Assembly (NCBI RefSeq): GCF_921293095.1
Contig: NC_060254.1
Span: 111,624,917-111,688,916 of the forward strand
Length of the DNA: 64,000 bases
Source: Ischnura elegans
Lineage: Eukaryota > Arthropoda > Insecta > Odonata > Coenagrionidae
Direction of reading: 5' to 3'
Shown here: positions 43,820-55,916 of the stretch, piece by piece
How the letters are laid out: every line of letters starts with the position of its first letter
How positions within the stretch are numbered: the first letter of the stretch is position 1
Notes under the pieces: model-generated
Database searches by the model: none
What the model saw: only the letters and a program-made list of their open reading frames with translations
Told to the model about the DNA's origin: nothing
Translations under genes and position numbers: made by a program

Positions 43820-44240
43820 TCGCATATAGTTGCCCGACCGAACTCCAAGGCGAGCCACAACCCCCCCTTCCCCAAGTGTTGGATGACGCGCAGCGACATC
43901 AGCTCAACGTGTTATTCGTAAAATACGGGCGCGTATTTAGCCCCTCCCCCTCAGTCGCTCACAAGGTTGTTCATAGGATCCGCTTGAGTGATGAGAGACC
44001 TTTATTTCAAAGGTCATATCCAATCCCCATTGCCCACCAAGATGATGTAGATCGCCAAATTGATATAATGTTAAAGGAAGGCATCATACGAAAATCCCCA
44101 AGTCCCTATGAAAGTCCCTTATTGGTTGTGAAAAAAAAGACGGCCGTTTGCGCTTGTGCATTGACGCACGAAAGTTGAACAGCGTAACCATCCCTGAGCA
44201 TGATGAACCCCCCCGTATCCCCGATGGCGTGAACCTCCAG
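43820..44240 (+). pseudogene. reverse transcriptase N-terminal part
   Basis: VVHRIRLSDERPLFQRSYPI and EGIIRKSPSPYESPLLVVKK are RT fingers. After a frame change in an A run (44132-44139), LCIDARKLNSVTIPEHDEPP continues the fingers. The catalytic palm (VDLxxAF and YLDD) is absent: the sequence jumps to integrase after about RIPDG. Confidence 0.85.
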
Positions 44241-44554
44241 AATATGGAAGATTCCGCCACCCAAGAAGTGTTATTGAAATTTGCTTCCCAGCGTCTGAGA
44301 CGTGCCGCTAGGACGCGCATCCGTAACCAGAGAGGGAAAACACGCATCTTTTCGTTAGGACAAAAGGTACTCCTATGAACGCCTCGTGAACCAAGCACGG
44401 AGCTTAAACTGTTCCGGAAGTTCTTCCACTTATATACCGGCCCGTTTCAAATTTCGAGAATGTCTGGCCCAAATGCGTGTCACTTAACGAACTCTGAAGG
44501 AAGAGATATCGGAGTATTCAATTTTCATAACCTGAGGCCTTATTTTGAGGCATG
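44241..44554 (+). pseudogene. integrase C-terminal end joined to RT
   Basis: RAARTRIRNQRGKTRIFSLG followed by QKVLL, then after an in-frame TGA (44376-44378) FHLYTGPFQISRMSG and GVFNFHNLRPYFEA. This is the GPY/F-type C-terminal module of Gypsy integrase. RNase H and the integrase zinc finger and core are missing, so one deletion joined RT fingers to the integrase tail. Confidence 0.8.
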
Positions 44555-44746
44555 ACGCAGAGGATTATCTCAGAGCGGATACCCACCAGTAATCCCGCAC
44601 TGACCCCAACCTGACCTCCTAAACCTGCGATCTTGGGTTCTTTCACAATCTTTGCCTTAAATTTCTTTTTGGGATCAGCTAGCCGTCCGACAGACAAAAT
44701 TTCAAAATTTCTGTACGAAAATTTTGAAATTTCGTCGTGGGGGCAA
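44555..44746 (+). promoter_or_regulatory. 3' untranslated region with polypurine tract
   Basis: GTCGTGGGGGCAA directly precedes the 3' LTR (44735-44746) and fits a polypurine tract used to prime plus-strand DNA. A small inverted repeat (CAAAATTTCAAAATTT with AAATTTTGAAATTT) lies just upstream. Confidence 0.7.
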
Positions 44747-45888
44747 TGTAACGGCAGCGCTAATTATCATTTATGAGTAGCACTTGTCTCAATTCCTACC
44801 CTTTCCTTTTTGTTACTATTTGAGTGTATTTGGTATAAATGTAATTGTTTCATGTGTGCGTGTGAATAGCATTTTTTTAAATACCGCGCGAACAAGGTGA
44901 ATCACGACCCGACAGAGCGCGCTAGTGGAACCACTGCCCTCCCCTCCCTTCCCCTCTCACGAGACAGTCAGTGATGGGACACTCAACATCGGGGAGAGAC
45001 AGCCAGTCATTTGAACCACTCAACATCGGAGAGAGACGGTGGAGAGGAGTCGGTCGAGCAGTCATTGAACCACTCAACATCGGAGAGAAACGGTGGAGAG
45101 GAGTCGGTCGAGCAGTCATTGAACCACCCAACATCGGAGGAGTCGGTCGAGCATTCATTTGGACCACTCAACATCGGAGATAGACGGTGGAGAGGACGGT
45201 CGAGATTGATCGAGCCACCAACGTTGGAGAGAGTCGGTGGAGCATTGGAGCCACAGGCTACTGGAGATAGAGAGAAAGCACCTTGGCAACTCCCCAGTCG
45301 TCGGCTTGGAAAATGCAACGAGGAACCATCGCGAGCGCATGAGAAGTCTACTCGGCCACGTCACCACCTCGTGTTCCCGAATAAGGTGCAGTAATCAACC
45401 GTGTCCCCACCACTGTCCCCGGTCGAAGCAGCGTCGAGAACGTTTCTCCCTCCTACCCCCTCTTTTCCCATTGCAAGAAAGCGCTGGAATAATTAGTGAA
45501 TCTTGAATCTCAAAAGTGCAGCAGAGGACTTTTAAACCCTGCGAAAAGATTTAAATGCAGTTCATTTCAAGTTTACTTTTATGTTATCAAGTTGATTTTT
45601 GGTTTCTTCGTATTTTGTATTTGATCCTTGATAATCCGGCCCTACTAACATTTTTTCAAGTGCTACTCCCCATATTTTTGTATGTTAAATTTAATTATTG
45701 CGATATTTGTCAATAAATGCATTTCTTGTGTTCGCAACCCAGGAATACGTGTGGTCTTTCACCCTCAACCTCCCCTTCCAATTATCCCGTACGTTTCGCA
45801 TTCCCAAAATTACTCGTTTTTTACGTCGCCCCCGCTCTGAGGTGTTTCTTGCTCTATTTTATAACGGACGCAAAACCCGTTCGTCACA
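44747..45888 (+). repeat. 3' LTR
   Basis: 1142 bp, identical to the 5' LTR in every block compared except one transition near the end (CGTCACA versus CGCCACA). Confidence 0.95.
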
Positions 45889-46689
45889 ATATAGACTAGG
45901 TATGTATTAAAACTAAAATGCATCGAAAGTTACAAGTTATAATATATTAAAATAATGCATACGCAATGTTCCTGGAATACAAAAATAATATAGATTAAAG
46001 AATTTAATGCACAATTTTCACGGCAGAAAATGAATTAAGCAGTAAAATTAAGTCACACACGGTTGTATCATATCGGCACAGTTTAAAAAAACATAATTTA
46101 TTGCAAACTTAATCTACAAAAACAATATTACAGACTGATTTCACACTTAGATTTACTTAAATTATAGGATTACACAAATAGATAAAAACACTATAGAAAC
46201 ACGGCAATAGAATATTTCTATGACAAATACATAATATAAATATTTTATTTTAATTTCTCTCGGTAGCACACGGACTAAGAGGATACTTAAGTTTAAATAT
46301 CGACACAGTTTAAAACATATATAATTTATTGCAAATTTAATCTACAAAAACAATATAACAGACTGATTTCACACTTAGATTTACTAAAATTATATGATTA
46401 CACAAATAGATAAAATCTATATTTAAAAAAAGACACTGATAATTCTCATACATAAGCATCCATACCGATACATAAACACCAACTGCATTTGCCAGCGGAA
46501 AGTCATGTAATTAATTAGCCAGTTTTACATTAGGGAAACGTCCGGGCCGTTTTCATTGTATACTTAGCTAACGCTGCGAAAATAAGCAATAAATCCACCG
46601 AACATTATGTGGCAGTTTGGAATGAATCTCCTTGGTAACGTCAGTTAAACATGACTGTCCGCTGTTACACCCCCTCTCCACGTTGAGGA
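45889..46689. repeat. AT-rich flank with a direct duplication of about 115 bp
   Basis: TTATTGCAAACTTAATCTAC with ACAGACTGATTTCACACTTA at about 46072-46188 recurs at about 46299-46413 with small changes. There is no gene. Confidence 0.7.
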
Positions 46690-47775
46690 CGCAGTTGGAT
46701 TTGAGGGGGACATGCACTACTCTACTTTATACACTACACTACCAAATTCTACTATATGATCAAACATACCAATCTCTACCATTCATAAATACATTCCAAA
46801 TCACACTCTCTCACTCATACTAAATAACAATACTTGATATCATACTCAAATTCTCTCATTCATACTAATTTTTCTATATTACACCATACAACATTCATTC
46901 AAAATCCCAAAGTCCAATGCTAAAGAAGCATTAAAATTCAAAATAAATTACATTCGACTAATAATCTAAAATAAACTCTTCTCGACTACGAAAAATCACT
47001 CATTCCAATGTACACTAGATATCACCTGCATTCACACAAAATTACATACGCACATTATCTCATTCATACTAAATTAAATACCCACTTTCACACTAAATGG
47101 CACACTCATATTCACACTATATTAGATAACCTCAGTCACTCATTCACACAATATTTCACACTAAAACTCAAGAAAAATAACATACTCTCATTCAAACTAA
47201 ATCATATAGCCTCATTCACACTAAGGAAATTCGATTGTATCATTCACACAAAATTATGCTCTAACATTAACACTATAAATACCTTCATTCACACTAAATA
47301 GCATAATCGAATACACCAAATATCACACTCTCATTCACACGAAGGAACATACCAACTCAATCACTCTGAATCATATACTAAAACTCACATTACGTAACAT
47401 ACTCTCAATCACACTAGAAACATACTCGATCTCATTCATACTAAATGAATACCCTCATTCACACAAAATAGCGTTTAAATACTCTCGCATAATAAAATAC
47501 CCACATTCACACTTAACATACTGTCGTTCAAACGTAATACCTTACTCATTCGCACTAGATAACCGTCTCATTCATACGAAATAACACTTCTTCATGCTAA
47601 ATTAATACCTTCATTCACGCCGCATTACGCTGTAATATTCGCACTTAATAATATACCCTCATTCACACAAAATATCATACTCGCATTCACGCATAACCAC
47701 ATTCAGCAAATTAAAACTTAAATACGCTCTATCAATCACACCAAATAACATTCACTAAATCACACCAAAATCATT
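46690..47775. repeat. TTCACAC-type satellite, block B
   Basis: About 1.1 kb of irregular units such as CTCATTCACACTAAATAGCA and ACTCTCATTCACAC. It ends exactly at the 47776 element. The plus-strand ORF at 47008-47301 is a by-product. Confidence 0.75.
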
Positions 47776-47799
47776 CCCCTATGAAAAAATTGTATAAAA

Positions 47800-47985
47800 C
47801 CGTATAAAATTTCTATACAACTTATACAGGTTGTATACAATTTGTATATATACATTGTATACAAATTGTATAAACTGTATTAATTCACATGCTGTATACA
47901 GCATATACAATTTGTATACAATGTATACAATTTGTACACAATGTATACAATTTGTGCATAGTGTATACAATTTGTATAACAGTAA
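47800..47985. repeat. subterminal GTATACAATTTGTATAC array
   Basis: At least eight overlapping variants of TTGTATACAATTTGTATA in palindromic arrangement. The same motif type fills 50100-50700 at the other end. Confidence 0.75.
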
Positions 47986-47993
47986 TTCAAAGT

Positions 47994-48250
47994 AGGCGTC
48001 AAAAACTGAAGTCCAAAAATCAACTTAGTAGGGGACCAAAATAATGTTCCACCTTCGAGAGTTCAATTGCTTCTAAAGATCATGAATCGCGTTTTAAAGA
48101 AGATTCTCGGAGATGCATCAACGCTAGTCATTCAATGCCACTTGGAAAATCTTCAACCGAGGCGTCAAAAATTTAAGTCCAAAAATCAACTTAGTAGGGG
48201 ACCAAAATAATGTTCCAAATTCAAGAGTTCAATTGCTTCTAAAGATCATT
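47994..48250. repeat. 167-bp spaced tandem duplication
   Basis: GGCGTCAAAAA followed by AGTCCAAAAATCAACTTAGT, AGGGGACCAAAATAATGTTC and AGAGTTCAATTGCTTCTAAA occurs at 47994 and again at 48161. Confidence 0.85.
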
Positions 48251-48800
48251 AAAATTCCGAGGATTTTCAGGGCAGACAGAGGATGGCCGGCTCCCGTCCA
48301 TGCCATCCGTCTCCACCACTCCGTCCAATCTCGGACGACCAGCGGGCGTCCATATCTCCATAGCCTCCATCGCCTCCATAGTGTCCCCGTGTCCAGTTTG
48401 TACGAAGCGGTACGAAGGTTTTACACAGTACACTGGCAAATTCATATGCAGCGATAAAATTGTATCACATACGCCCAAATTTCCTAAAAACTCGTGATTT
48501 AATATGTGACACAGTAGTCATTTCGTATCTGGATACGCTGGATTAAAAAATTCATATCCGGTGTAGGACTATTTTCTTTTGCGGATGGGGCCATAGCCAG
48601 CTAGAAAGAGAGCCCGCGGAAGGATCGCCCAGGATCGCAGTTGGAGATTACGTGGTTCACGTTACGTTTCACGATATTCCATGGATTTTTGTGGTTAAGT
48701 TGGTGAAAATTAGAGTTTTTGTGAATAGCGAAGTTTCCGTTATTCTTTAATTTCATTCGGTGGGCTTCAGAAACTAGTTTGTGAGGCATTTTTGTTAAAT

Positions 48801-48959
48801 ATGCCTTTCTCGTGTGTGGTGCCGGTATGCGAAGGAAACTCCTGCAGGACTAGACCCAAAGTTTAAGTTTTTAGCTTTCCTATAGATCTTCATGGGTTGA
48901 AGAAGAAGTGTGTTTGGGCGATAAGAAGAGACAATTTCACCCCTACGAAAAACATTAAG
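48801..48959 (+). pseudogene. THAP-domain first exon
   Basis: ATG at 48801 gives MPFSCVVPVCEGNSCRTRPK, a TAA (48864-48866), then VFSFPIDLHGLKKKCVWAIR and RDNFTPTKNIK, ending at an ideal donor (AAG-GTATGT). C-X4-C, the FxFP turn, the W and the RRDNF block are THAP hallmarks; the CxxHF end would lie in the next exon. One nonsense codon inactivates it. No following exon was identified downstream. It is probably a transposase N terminus carried by the element. Confidence 0.75.
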
Positions 48960-50112
48960 GTATGTACCCTTTCTCCCTGAAATTCTTTGGACGTAATTTC
49001 AAGTTAAAAGTGGCTTCAGGATTTTGTTGAACAGGACTGAAAGTGGTGATTTAAAATATTGTAGCAGCAATTCATTTGGAAATTCTTGCATTTTAGTTGT
49101 GTTTGTTGTATTCTGTCGTTCGGATCTCTCGTGCAACAATTGCTCTATGAAAAATGTTCTTAATTATAATATATGTATTGCTAGTATATTTTATAACTTT
49201 CAATATAAATACATAATGTATTAATATTTTTACTTAAAATCTTCTCTTTTTTAAGAAGGAGAAAAATCCAAAGAAAAGTTTCTAAAATGTTTACGGCCTA
49301 AAATGGACAGGTTTCCTAATTTTGAAACCTTAAGAATGTTAAACACAAGACTAATAAGACTGTAGTTTCCTGTCTTATGTAATCTGCTTGTTACCTACAA
49401 GAGACAATTTCTTGCTACAATGAAATTTTTATATACTTCATTACTACAGTAGCAGTGCAGGAGAGCATGTCAGTCTCTGAAAAAGATGTGGAGGTGGCTA
49501 TCAGAAACTCACTAAGGCACGCCAAGTGACAGCAACAACACGGTTGCAGGGGGAGAAGAAAATTAAGTACATAATATTTATGTAGTTTCTTGTGTTGTAT
49601 TATTTCACCAAAGAAGCCCAATAAATATTGTGTATGGAATTGATGCCTAATTTATTTAAATTGTTGTCTGGACCTATTATTTAGATACTAGTATCGAACG
49701 AAATTCAGTCCTAACCTAAACGTGTCTTAAAGGTGTCCGTGTGCTGTGTGGGAAGTACCACGTAGACGTTTACTTTTTTATGAGTAAATGATGTTTTACT
49801 TTGAATTAATTACATGCTATTCTTAATTTCCACTGTTTAACTTGAGAATCCCCTATTTATCATTTAAAAATCTGGTATTGAATGGCTGGTTAGTTTTCAG
49901 TTTAACAATGTGTAAAGGATTATAATGTTATATTTTGGCCAGCATTCACTCCATTTTTATTTAGGCCTTTGTATGCATGTGGGTTCCTAGAGGAAGTGTG
50001 GTAAGGGAAATGGTCTGTTGGAATATTTTTTATGAGTGTTTCTTTAGGACCTGAGATGAATTGAGGAAGAAAATGGGTAGTATTACTCCACCTATTTTGG
50101 ATGAGGTATTCC

Positions 50113-50716
50113 TAGGTCTTCTTTCATACAGTCCGTATACAATTCTTAGCCCGTATACAGCCCAAGTACAATTCTTATGCTGCCCATATTTAATTCTTAT
50201 ACAGCCCATGTAAAATTCTAATACAGCCCGTATGTAATTTGTGTAAAAATGCATATTTTTATACAAACTGTATATGTACACTCATTTTTGTATATAACTT
50301 GTATACAGACTGTATAACATCTGTATAGAGATTTTATACAATCTGTATTGAGACTGTATACAACTTGTATAACATTCTATACAGAATGTATACAAAACTT
50401 TTATACAATTTTATACAGGTTTTATACAATTTTTTCATAGGGTAGGTCTTGTTTCATACAACCCGTATGCAATTCTTATTCAGCCCGTATACAATTCTTA
50501 TACAGCCTGCATATAATTTGTATAAAAATGTATATTTTTATACACATTGTATACACTCATTTTTGTATATAACGTATACAGACTGTATAAAATCTGTATA
50601 GAAATTTTATACAATCTGTATAAAGACTGTATACAACTTGTATGTTATTCTATACAGAATGTATATAAAAATTTTATACAATTTTATACAGGTTTTATAC
50701 AATTTTTTCATAGGGG
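50113..50716. repeat. duplicated right end of the 2.9-kb element
   Basis: Two tandem units: 50113-50442 and 50443-50716. Each starts TAGGTCTT(C/G)TTTCATACA and ends ATACAATTTTTTCATAGGG. The element thus has two nested right ends. Confidence 0.85.
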
Positions 50717-51415
50717 TTCTCACATTCACTCAATATAACATTCCCACATTCACGCAATATAACATTTTCTCAATCACACCAAAAACATTATGGCATTAAC
50801 ACAATATAACATTCTCTCATTAACACCAAATAACATTCTCACATTCAAACCATATCACATTCTCTGAATCAAACCATATATATTCTCACATTCACACCAA
50901 AAAACATTCTCGCATTCACACAATATAACATTTTCTCAATCACACCAAAACATTATGACATTCACACAATATAACATTCTCACATTCACACAATATAACA
51001 TTCTCTCCTTCATACAAATAACATTCTCACAACCACGCAATATAACATTTTCTCAATCACACCAAATTATATTCTCACATTCAAACCATATCACATTCTC
51101 TGAATCAAACCATACATATTCTCACATTCACACCAAAAAACATTCTCGCATTCACACAATATAACATTTTCTCAATCACACCAAAACATTATGACATTCA
51201 CACAATATAACATTTTCTCATTCACACAGAATAACATTCTCACATTTAACCACATCACATTCCCTCATTCACACCAAATAACATTCTCACATTCACACAA
51301 TATAGCATTCTCAACCTCATATCAAATCACATTCACACAAAAATACATTTTCCATTTCACACAAAGTCACAATCATCAAAATAATACAGAAAGGCACATA
51401 CAATTGAAATAGACA
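50717..51415. repeat. TTCACAC-type satellite, block C
   Basis: Units of about 20-30 bp such as CATTCACACAATATAACATT. A higher-order repeat of about 230 bp is visible (50829-50960 versus 51067-51190). Confidence 0.8.
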
Positions 51416-53314
51416 CAAAATATCAAGCACAAAATAAGGTCAAGTTCCTCAGATAATCATTCTTCACGTCTTGATGCTAAGAAATGAATGTTCCTCTTGT
51501 GTCTTCAACTCTGAGGCTTCAGATCTTCAATTTCAGTTTTTGTTTCATTCTTCATTTTTCCGGTTTCATGTATCACTTCACTGTAGAGGCCGTCCTGCTT
51601 TATGATATTCCTATGCTGCTGTTTCAAGGTCCATGATTGCAAGCTGCCGTACTCTCCCTAATGTAAGAACAACATCGAATGTACTCAACAACAATAAGAT
51701 AGAAACGTCTCTTTGTCAGGCATAAAAAGATTTAATTCATGTAAAAGCAAGTAATTAACTGACCATAATATAGGATTCGACCTAAATTATTACGCCGATC
51801 ATTATTAAACACATTTGGTGCGTCTAAGTTGTTGTATATTAGGTTCAAGGCAAGGCAAGTGAAAGCATCTCGAGTAAAGTACAACCATAGTAGATTTTCC
51901 AAAATGAAAAAAGAAATCATTATTCAAAAAACAAGGAAAAAAAGCATTTCAAAGATCCAATGATATCGAATGGGTTTAGCATGAGAAGGATTATTACGTA
52001 AAAAATAAATAACTCTCGATAGAACATGAGCACGCTACAATGAGACAGGTTTATAACTGGAGGTTTTCGATGGGAGGGTATCTGAAGTAACATTTACATC
52101 TATGCCATAACGTATTGTAACCCACCCGTCCGCACTCCGTCCGACTGGGTTCCACTTTCAGAGGGGTGGGGGAGGATAGTTTGGAGGGATTGCTCAAGGT
52201 GAGCGGGTCGCGGTTCGATGGCAAGGGGAAAGGGAAGGAGGGGGAAAGAAATGGAAAGATAAGTTGGGGTAGGTTCACTTGCTGAATGGAGGCTGGCGCG
52301 TACGAAATAATGAAGGCTTACGTAACAGTTTACAATTCCAACAACACGTTTAATGATCACTTTAAATAGGAATTTCTCCACAAAATACATAAATGAACAA
52401 CTCTTTGAATAACACAAATTAAATTACTGTTACTGGCCAGTTATGAACCTAATAACATCAATTAATAAATGAAAGAAAAGAAAATAAACCTTGAATACAA
52501 TTGTTGGCGTGAAATATTATAGAAATGCTGAAAAATGACAAACGCCAATTTCAAATAATCTCTTATTGTCCTACAAACTACCATTAATCATTCACTCACA
52601 CACGGGGACACGGGGGAACTTCAAAAAAAATATAATAAAAAATGTACGGGAAATATCACTGTTCTTCTTCTCTTGAATGGAAGAGAGAGGGAAATGGGCT
52701 CTTCTGATTCTGTTGAAAATTTGGGGATATTGGTGGCTAGAGTACTTATCACTCTTGCTGATCTGCTGGTGGAGAAGATTTCCTTGGCTGGCTCGATACT
52801 GCGACTAGTATCGTTGTGGGATGAGAGAACTCCTGTGTTGGCGCCGTGTATTGACGTCTTCTGCTGCGCGTGCTAGGAAGATACCGTCTTATCTCCTCTT
52901 TCCAAAGTCACCGCCGTTTATTACTCGCGTCTTTTTCCACGCTGGGCTGCCTTCCTTTCTTTCTCTCTTCACAGAGAACGGGAGCTTCGCCACGCAGAGC
53001 CTCCGGCCAATCTCTCCAGCAGAATCCTTTTTGCATGTCGACCGCATTTCGCTTATATAGCCACTTTCTGGGAGGGGGATGGGTGGATGGAAAAACCCCG
53101 GGCATCGGGTTTTTTCGGCTATTCTTCCGTAGGGGAGGGGGGGGGGGTTTCTGTGAAGGGCGGGGTTGGAGGATTTCATCATCTCCGTACGCAGGTGTTC
53201 CGGCTTCACAGTGGGATGGGGAGAAACATGCTACGTATCACGTAGGCACCGGAACTTTCCACTTCGTAGACGGGAGAATTGTGGGAGGGATGGGGGACGG
53301 AAAAATACAGAATC
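51416..53314. other. no recognisable gene
   Basis: Mixed AT-rich sequence and a GC-richer part (52650-53300) with overlapping ORFs on both strands up to 198 codons. None shows a known motif; G runs near 53130 explain part of one. Unassigned. Confidence 0.4.
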
Positions 53315-53400
53315 TGGTTATTCATTCATCACTTCACATTCACACAAAATTGCATGAGCATTTACATAACATTAAAAAAACACTTTACAATATTTATACG
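53315..53400. repeat. TTCACAC-type satellite, block D (small)
   Basis: TTATTCATTCATCACTTCAC followed by ATTCACACAAAATTGCATGA; a short remnant of the satellite. Confidence 0.4.
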
Positions 53401-54640
53401 ACCCTTCATAATTTACGCAAGCCTTCCCTACCTCGTAAATGCCTCTTTACTACATCATGTACCTAGCCAAACGGCAACGGCTACAGTATGGTGTTATAAA
53501 ATGAAAGAGAAAACAAATTTGACGAGCGCGAGTGTAAATTTTCACCATTTAAAGGGCTTGAAGAAATACTTAATTTGCAATTATTAGCGTGAAAATCTAT
53601 AAAACGTCTTCTGGAATATACTGACGAAAAAACTGAACTCTCACTAATACACAGTGAGATCATATAACACTAATAACACATCGATGACAGCATTAAAAAT
53701 TCAATGATAAGTCGATTTTTAAAAATATATTAAATGAGGAATGTGAACAAGCTAATAAAACCACATTCTCCTTTAAGCACCAAGATAAGCAAACAGAGGA
53801 TTTCATAGTGTACTATTTTTTTCCTCTTGTGATGATTTCCCGCGAAAAATAACTTGGGAAAGGAAAATTTTAAGTTCCATATTGATGTAAAATGTATTTT
53901 CAAGTAAAATGTCATTTTTCAAAACTTTTTGGGGGGCCTGAGGGTCACCACCTTGGCACCAAATCACCCCAAATCATATATCCAGTCACGCCAACGATGT
54001 GAAATGTGGCGGAATGATTGTGGAGAATACTGAGGAGTAGAATATTTGTTTATACATATTTCGGTGAAGAATAAAATCTACGAGGTAGTTAGTATTAAAT
54101 GGGAAGATGGATAAGAGAGTTGTAGGTAGTATTAGGATTTTGGTGTTATAAATTGATTCGCGACCCACCAACCCTGTGGTAGCTGAAGTTTACATTGCCT
54201 CTTATAATTATAGGGTGGAAGTAGAGTAGGTTTATTAACGGCGCTATGAAATAATAAGGGAAATCCAGGATAAGTAATTCTAATTGTGATGAGGTTCGGG
54301 ATCGGCTCAGTTGGAGAAGAGAGAGATGGAAACGAAATTGAAGAATATGGATTAGAAATAGGGAACAAGAGGGAAGAGAAAGGAGCGGAATTAAGCAGGA
54401 GAAACAAGCTTGTTGAAGCTAATGAATTAACCAATTGCTGATTTTAATCAAAAGAGATAAAAGGGTTGCCAAGGGTAACGATTTGTTGATTAGTGACAGG
54501 ATAAGATGAATCAGCCAAATAGACAACGAGTTGTATCATTTGAGATTAATAAGATCATTATTTACATTAATACTGTGTCCAATAGTTATTTATGGAGCAG
54601 AAGAAGAATAAATCCAATAAAGCTCATCACAAACACGGCG
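53401..54640. other. no recognisable gene
   Basis: AT-rich with short ORFs only. Nothing could be assigned. Confidence 0.4.
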
Positions 54641-54865
54641 AGATCATAATAAAGTTCAAAAGAGCATAGTATGGAAGATTCCAGGGTACTTAGGGAGATA
54701 TGAGGTAGACTACAATATGGTAAGTCAGTGGTATATTAATGATGTGAAAAAGTCGCGCAGCTTCCCTGCAGCGGATGCGCATTCAGAACACAACCTAATA
54801 CTTAAGAAATGCAACTTAAGATTAGAAAGGAGAGGAAATGGAATGCAGAAGCTCTGAAGGGGACT
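54641..54865 (+). pseudogene. RTE-like endonuclease, C-terminal fragment
   Basis: Reads YEVDYNMVSQWYINDVKKSR, then SFPAADAHSEHNLILKK, then CNLRLERR. This matches the end of RTE endonuclease (QVDYILV...NSVKDxRxxxGADxxSDHxL), keeping the catalytic-type S(E)H. It is isolated from RT by 2.4 kb. Confidence 0.7.
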
Positions 54866-55869
54866 ACGGGGAGGGAATACCTGAAACTAGTGGAACAGAG
54901 TCCTCTGGATGGCAGTTCTCTACACTACTCCCTCATAGGGTCGAGTCGTTCCATACACTTCCACCACTTCCACTATGGGAATTGAGACGTCCGCCATTTT
55001 AGTTCTTCCGTCTCTATAGAGTCTTATGGGCGAAAGTGATATAATGCCAGTTTTTTCATAAATACGCGATTCCTGTCGCATTTTCGGTAATTATAAATTG
55101 TAATATATTCAGTCTTGAGGTACTAGGAACACTTTACTATCAATTTGTAAATTTTAAATCGTGAAAAATAACAAATATTCGCGCTTCAGTTAAGTTTTGA
55201 TTCTTTTCACAGGACGTTTTTCTAGATATGAAACTCTCATATTTATGTCTGAAACAGGGTAAATTATTTCCAAAACTACTATTACTGCTCTCAGGGCTAC
55301 TATATAGCGATTTTTTCTCGTCAAAGGAATAATTTCAGATTTTGAAAAGTCCAATATCAGCTGAGAGAGAATTGTTATCTTCTGATCGGAAGAGATTTCG
55401 CATGTAATATCCGAGTAAACTTCCATGAAAACAGCGCAATGGATATTATACGAGGAATTTGAGGACAAGTCTGGTCAATTTTTAGTGCCGACAAATCGGA
55501 AATATTATCCTACCCCAAAATTAGACAAGAAACACTACAGAAGTCACAAGCTGACATGCAGTTTTTGTACTTTTCACGAGAGTTGCAGATCATAAAAGAT
55601 ATCATCAAAGGAGGTATATAAAGGAAAAAATCACATTTTTCCAAAGTATATAATGTACACACACCAGAAATGTTACATTTTAAGATTTCCAGAATGATTT
55701 AACAATTCCATTGAAACTAAGATTATTTACATAATGCAAAATAAGCAAAATAAATAAATCTGAAGTGCACATGATGTAACATTTCTATTAAAATGGATTC
55801 AAATTAGTAGGAGAGAATGATGTACAGGTGATGACAGCTGCCACACATCTTGCATTATTCTCAATTTTG
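54866..55869. other. no recognisable gene
   Basis: AT-rich. The minus-strand ORF at 55190-55468 has no recognised motif. It lies 3' of a candidate last exon on the minus strand. Confidence 0.4.
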
Positions 55870-55916
55870 CTATGTTCCTTTACCACCAATGACATTGACT
55901 ACTCGAGTATATGAAC
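55870..55916 (-). CDS. candidate last coding exon of a minus-strand gene
   Basis: On the minus strand TTTTTAATTACAG is followed by 47 nt encoding SYTRVVNVIGGKGT and a TAG stop, entered in phase 1. The acceptor is good and the peptide looks non-random, but it is too short to identify. It could pair with the 5' exon-like segment at 61873-62095. Confidence 0.35.

Larger units (their letters stand above)
37535..45888 (+). mobile_element. young LTR retrotransposon (Ty3/Gypsy), internally deleted
   Basis: Complete unit with two 1142-bp LTRs, PBS, gag, protease, the start of RT, an integrase C-terminal part and a polypurine tract. ATAT flanks both ends (37531-37534 and 45889-45892), a 4-bp target duplication. 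The only LTR difference seen is C versus T at the fourth-to-last base region (38672-38673 versus 45884), so insertion is very recent. Most of RT, RNase H and integrase are deleted, so mobility must have come from a helper. A 2507-bp DNA transposon sits in gag. Confidence 0.93.
47776..50716. mobile_element. 2.9-kb TIR element with a THAP exon, inserted in satellite
   Basis: Left end CCCCTATGAAAAAATTGTAT followed by AAAACC; the right end is its exact inverse (GGTTTTATACAATTTTTTCA, TAGGGG). Both flanks are satellite; comparing with CATTCTCAC units suggests a 2-bp TT duplication, though this is ambiguous. Subterminal arrays of TTGTATACAA palindromes lie inside both ends. The middle carries a tandem repeat, a GC-rich stretch and a THAP exon with a stop. 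It is non-autonomous or decayed. Superfamily is not assigned. Confidence 0.8.

Noticed and set aside
47008-47301. 97-codon ORF rich in His, Thr and Ile
   Set aside because: Reading through the TTCACAC satellite; an artefact of the repeat.
46690-51415. Regularly recurring short units suggesting a CRISPR-like array
   Set aside because: Units are degenerate and there are no unique spacers of constant length; this is a eukaryotic satellite.
52870-53466. 198-codon plus-strand ORF
   Set aside because: Low-complexity G/R runs, no motifs, overlapping ORFs on the other strand; it looks like GC-rich non-coding sequence.
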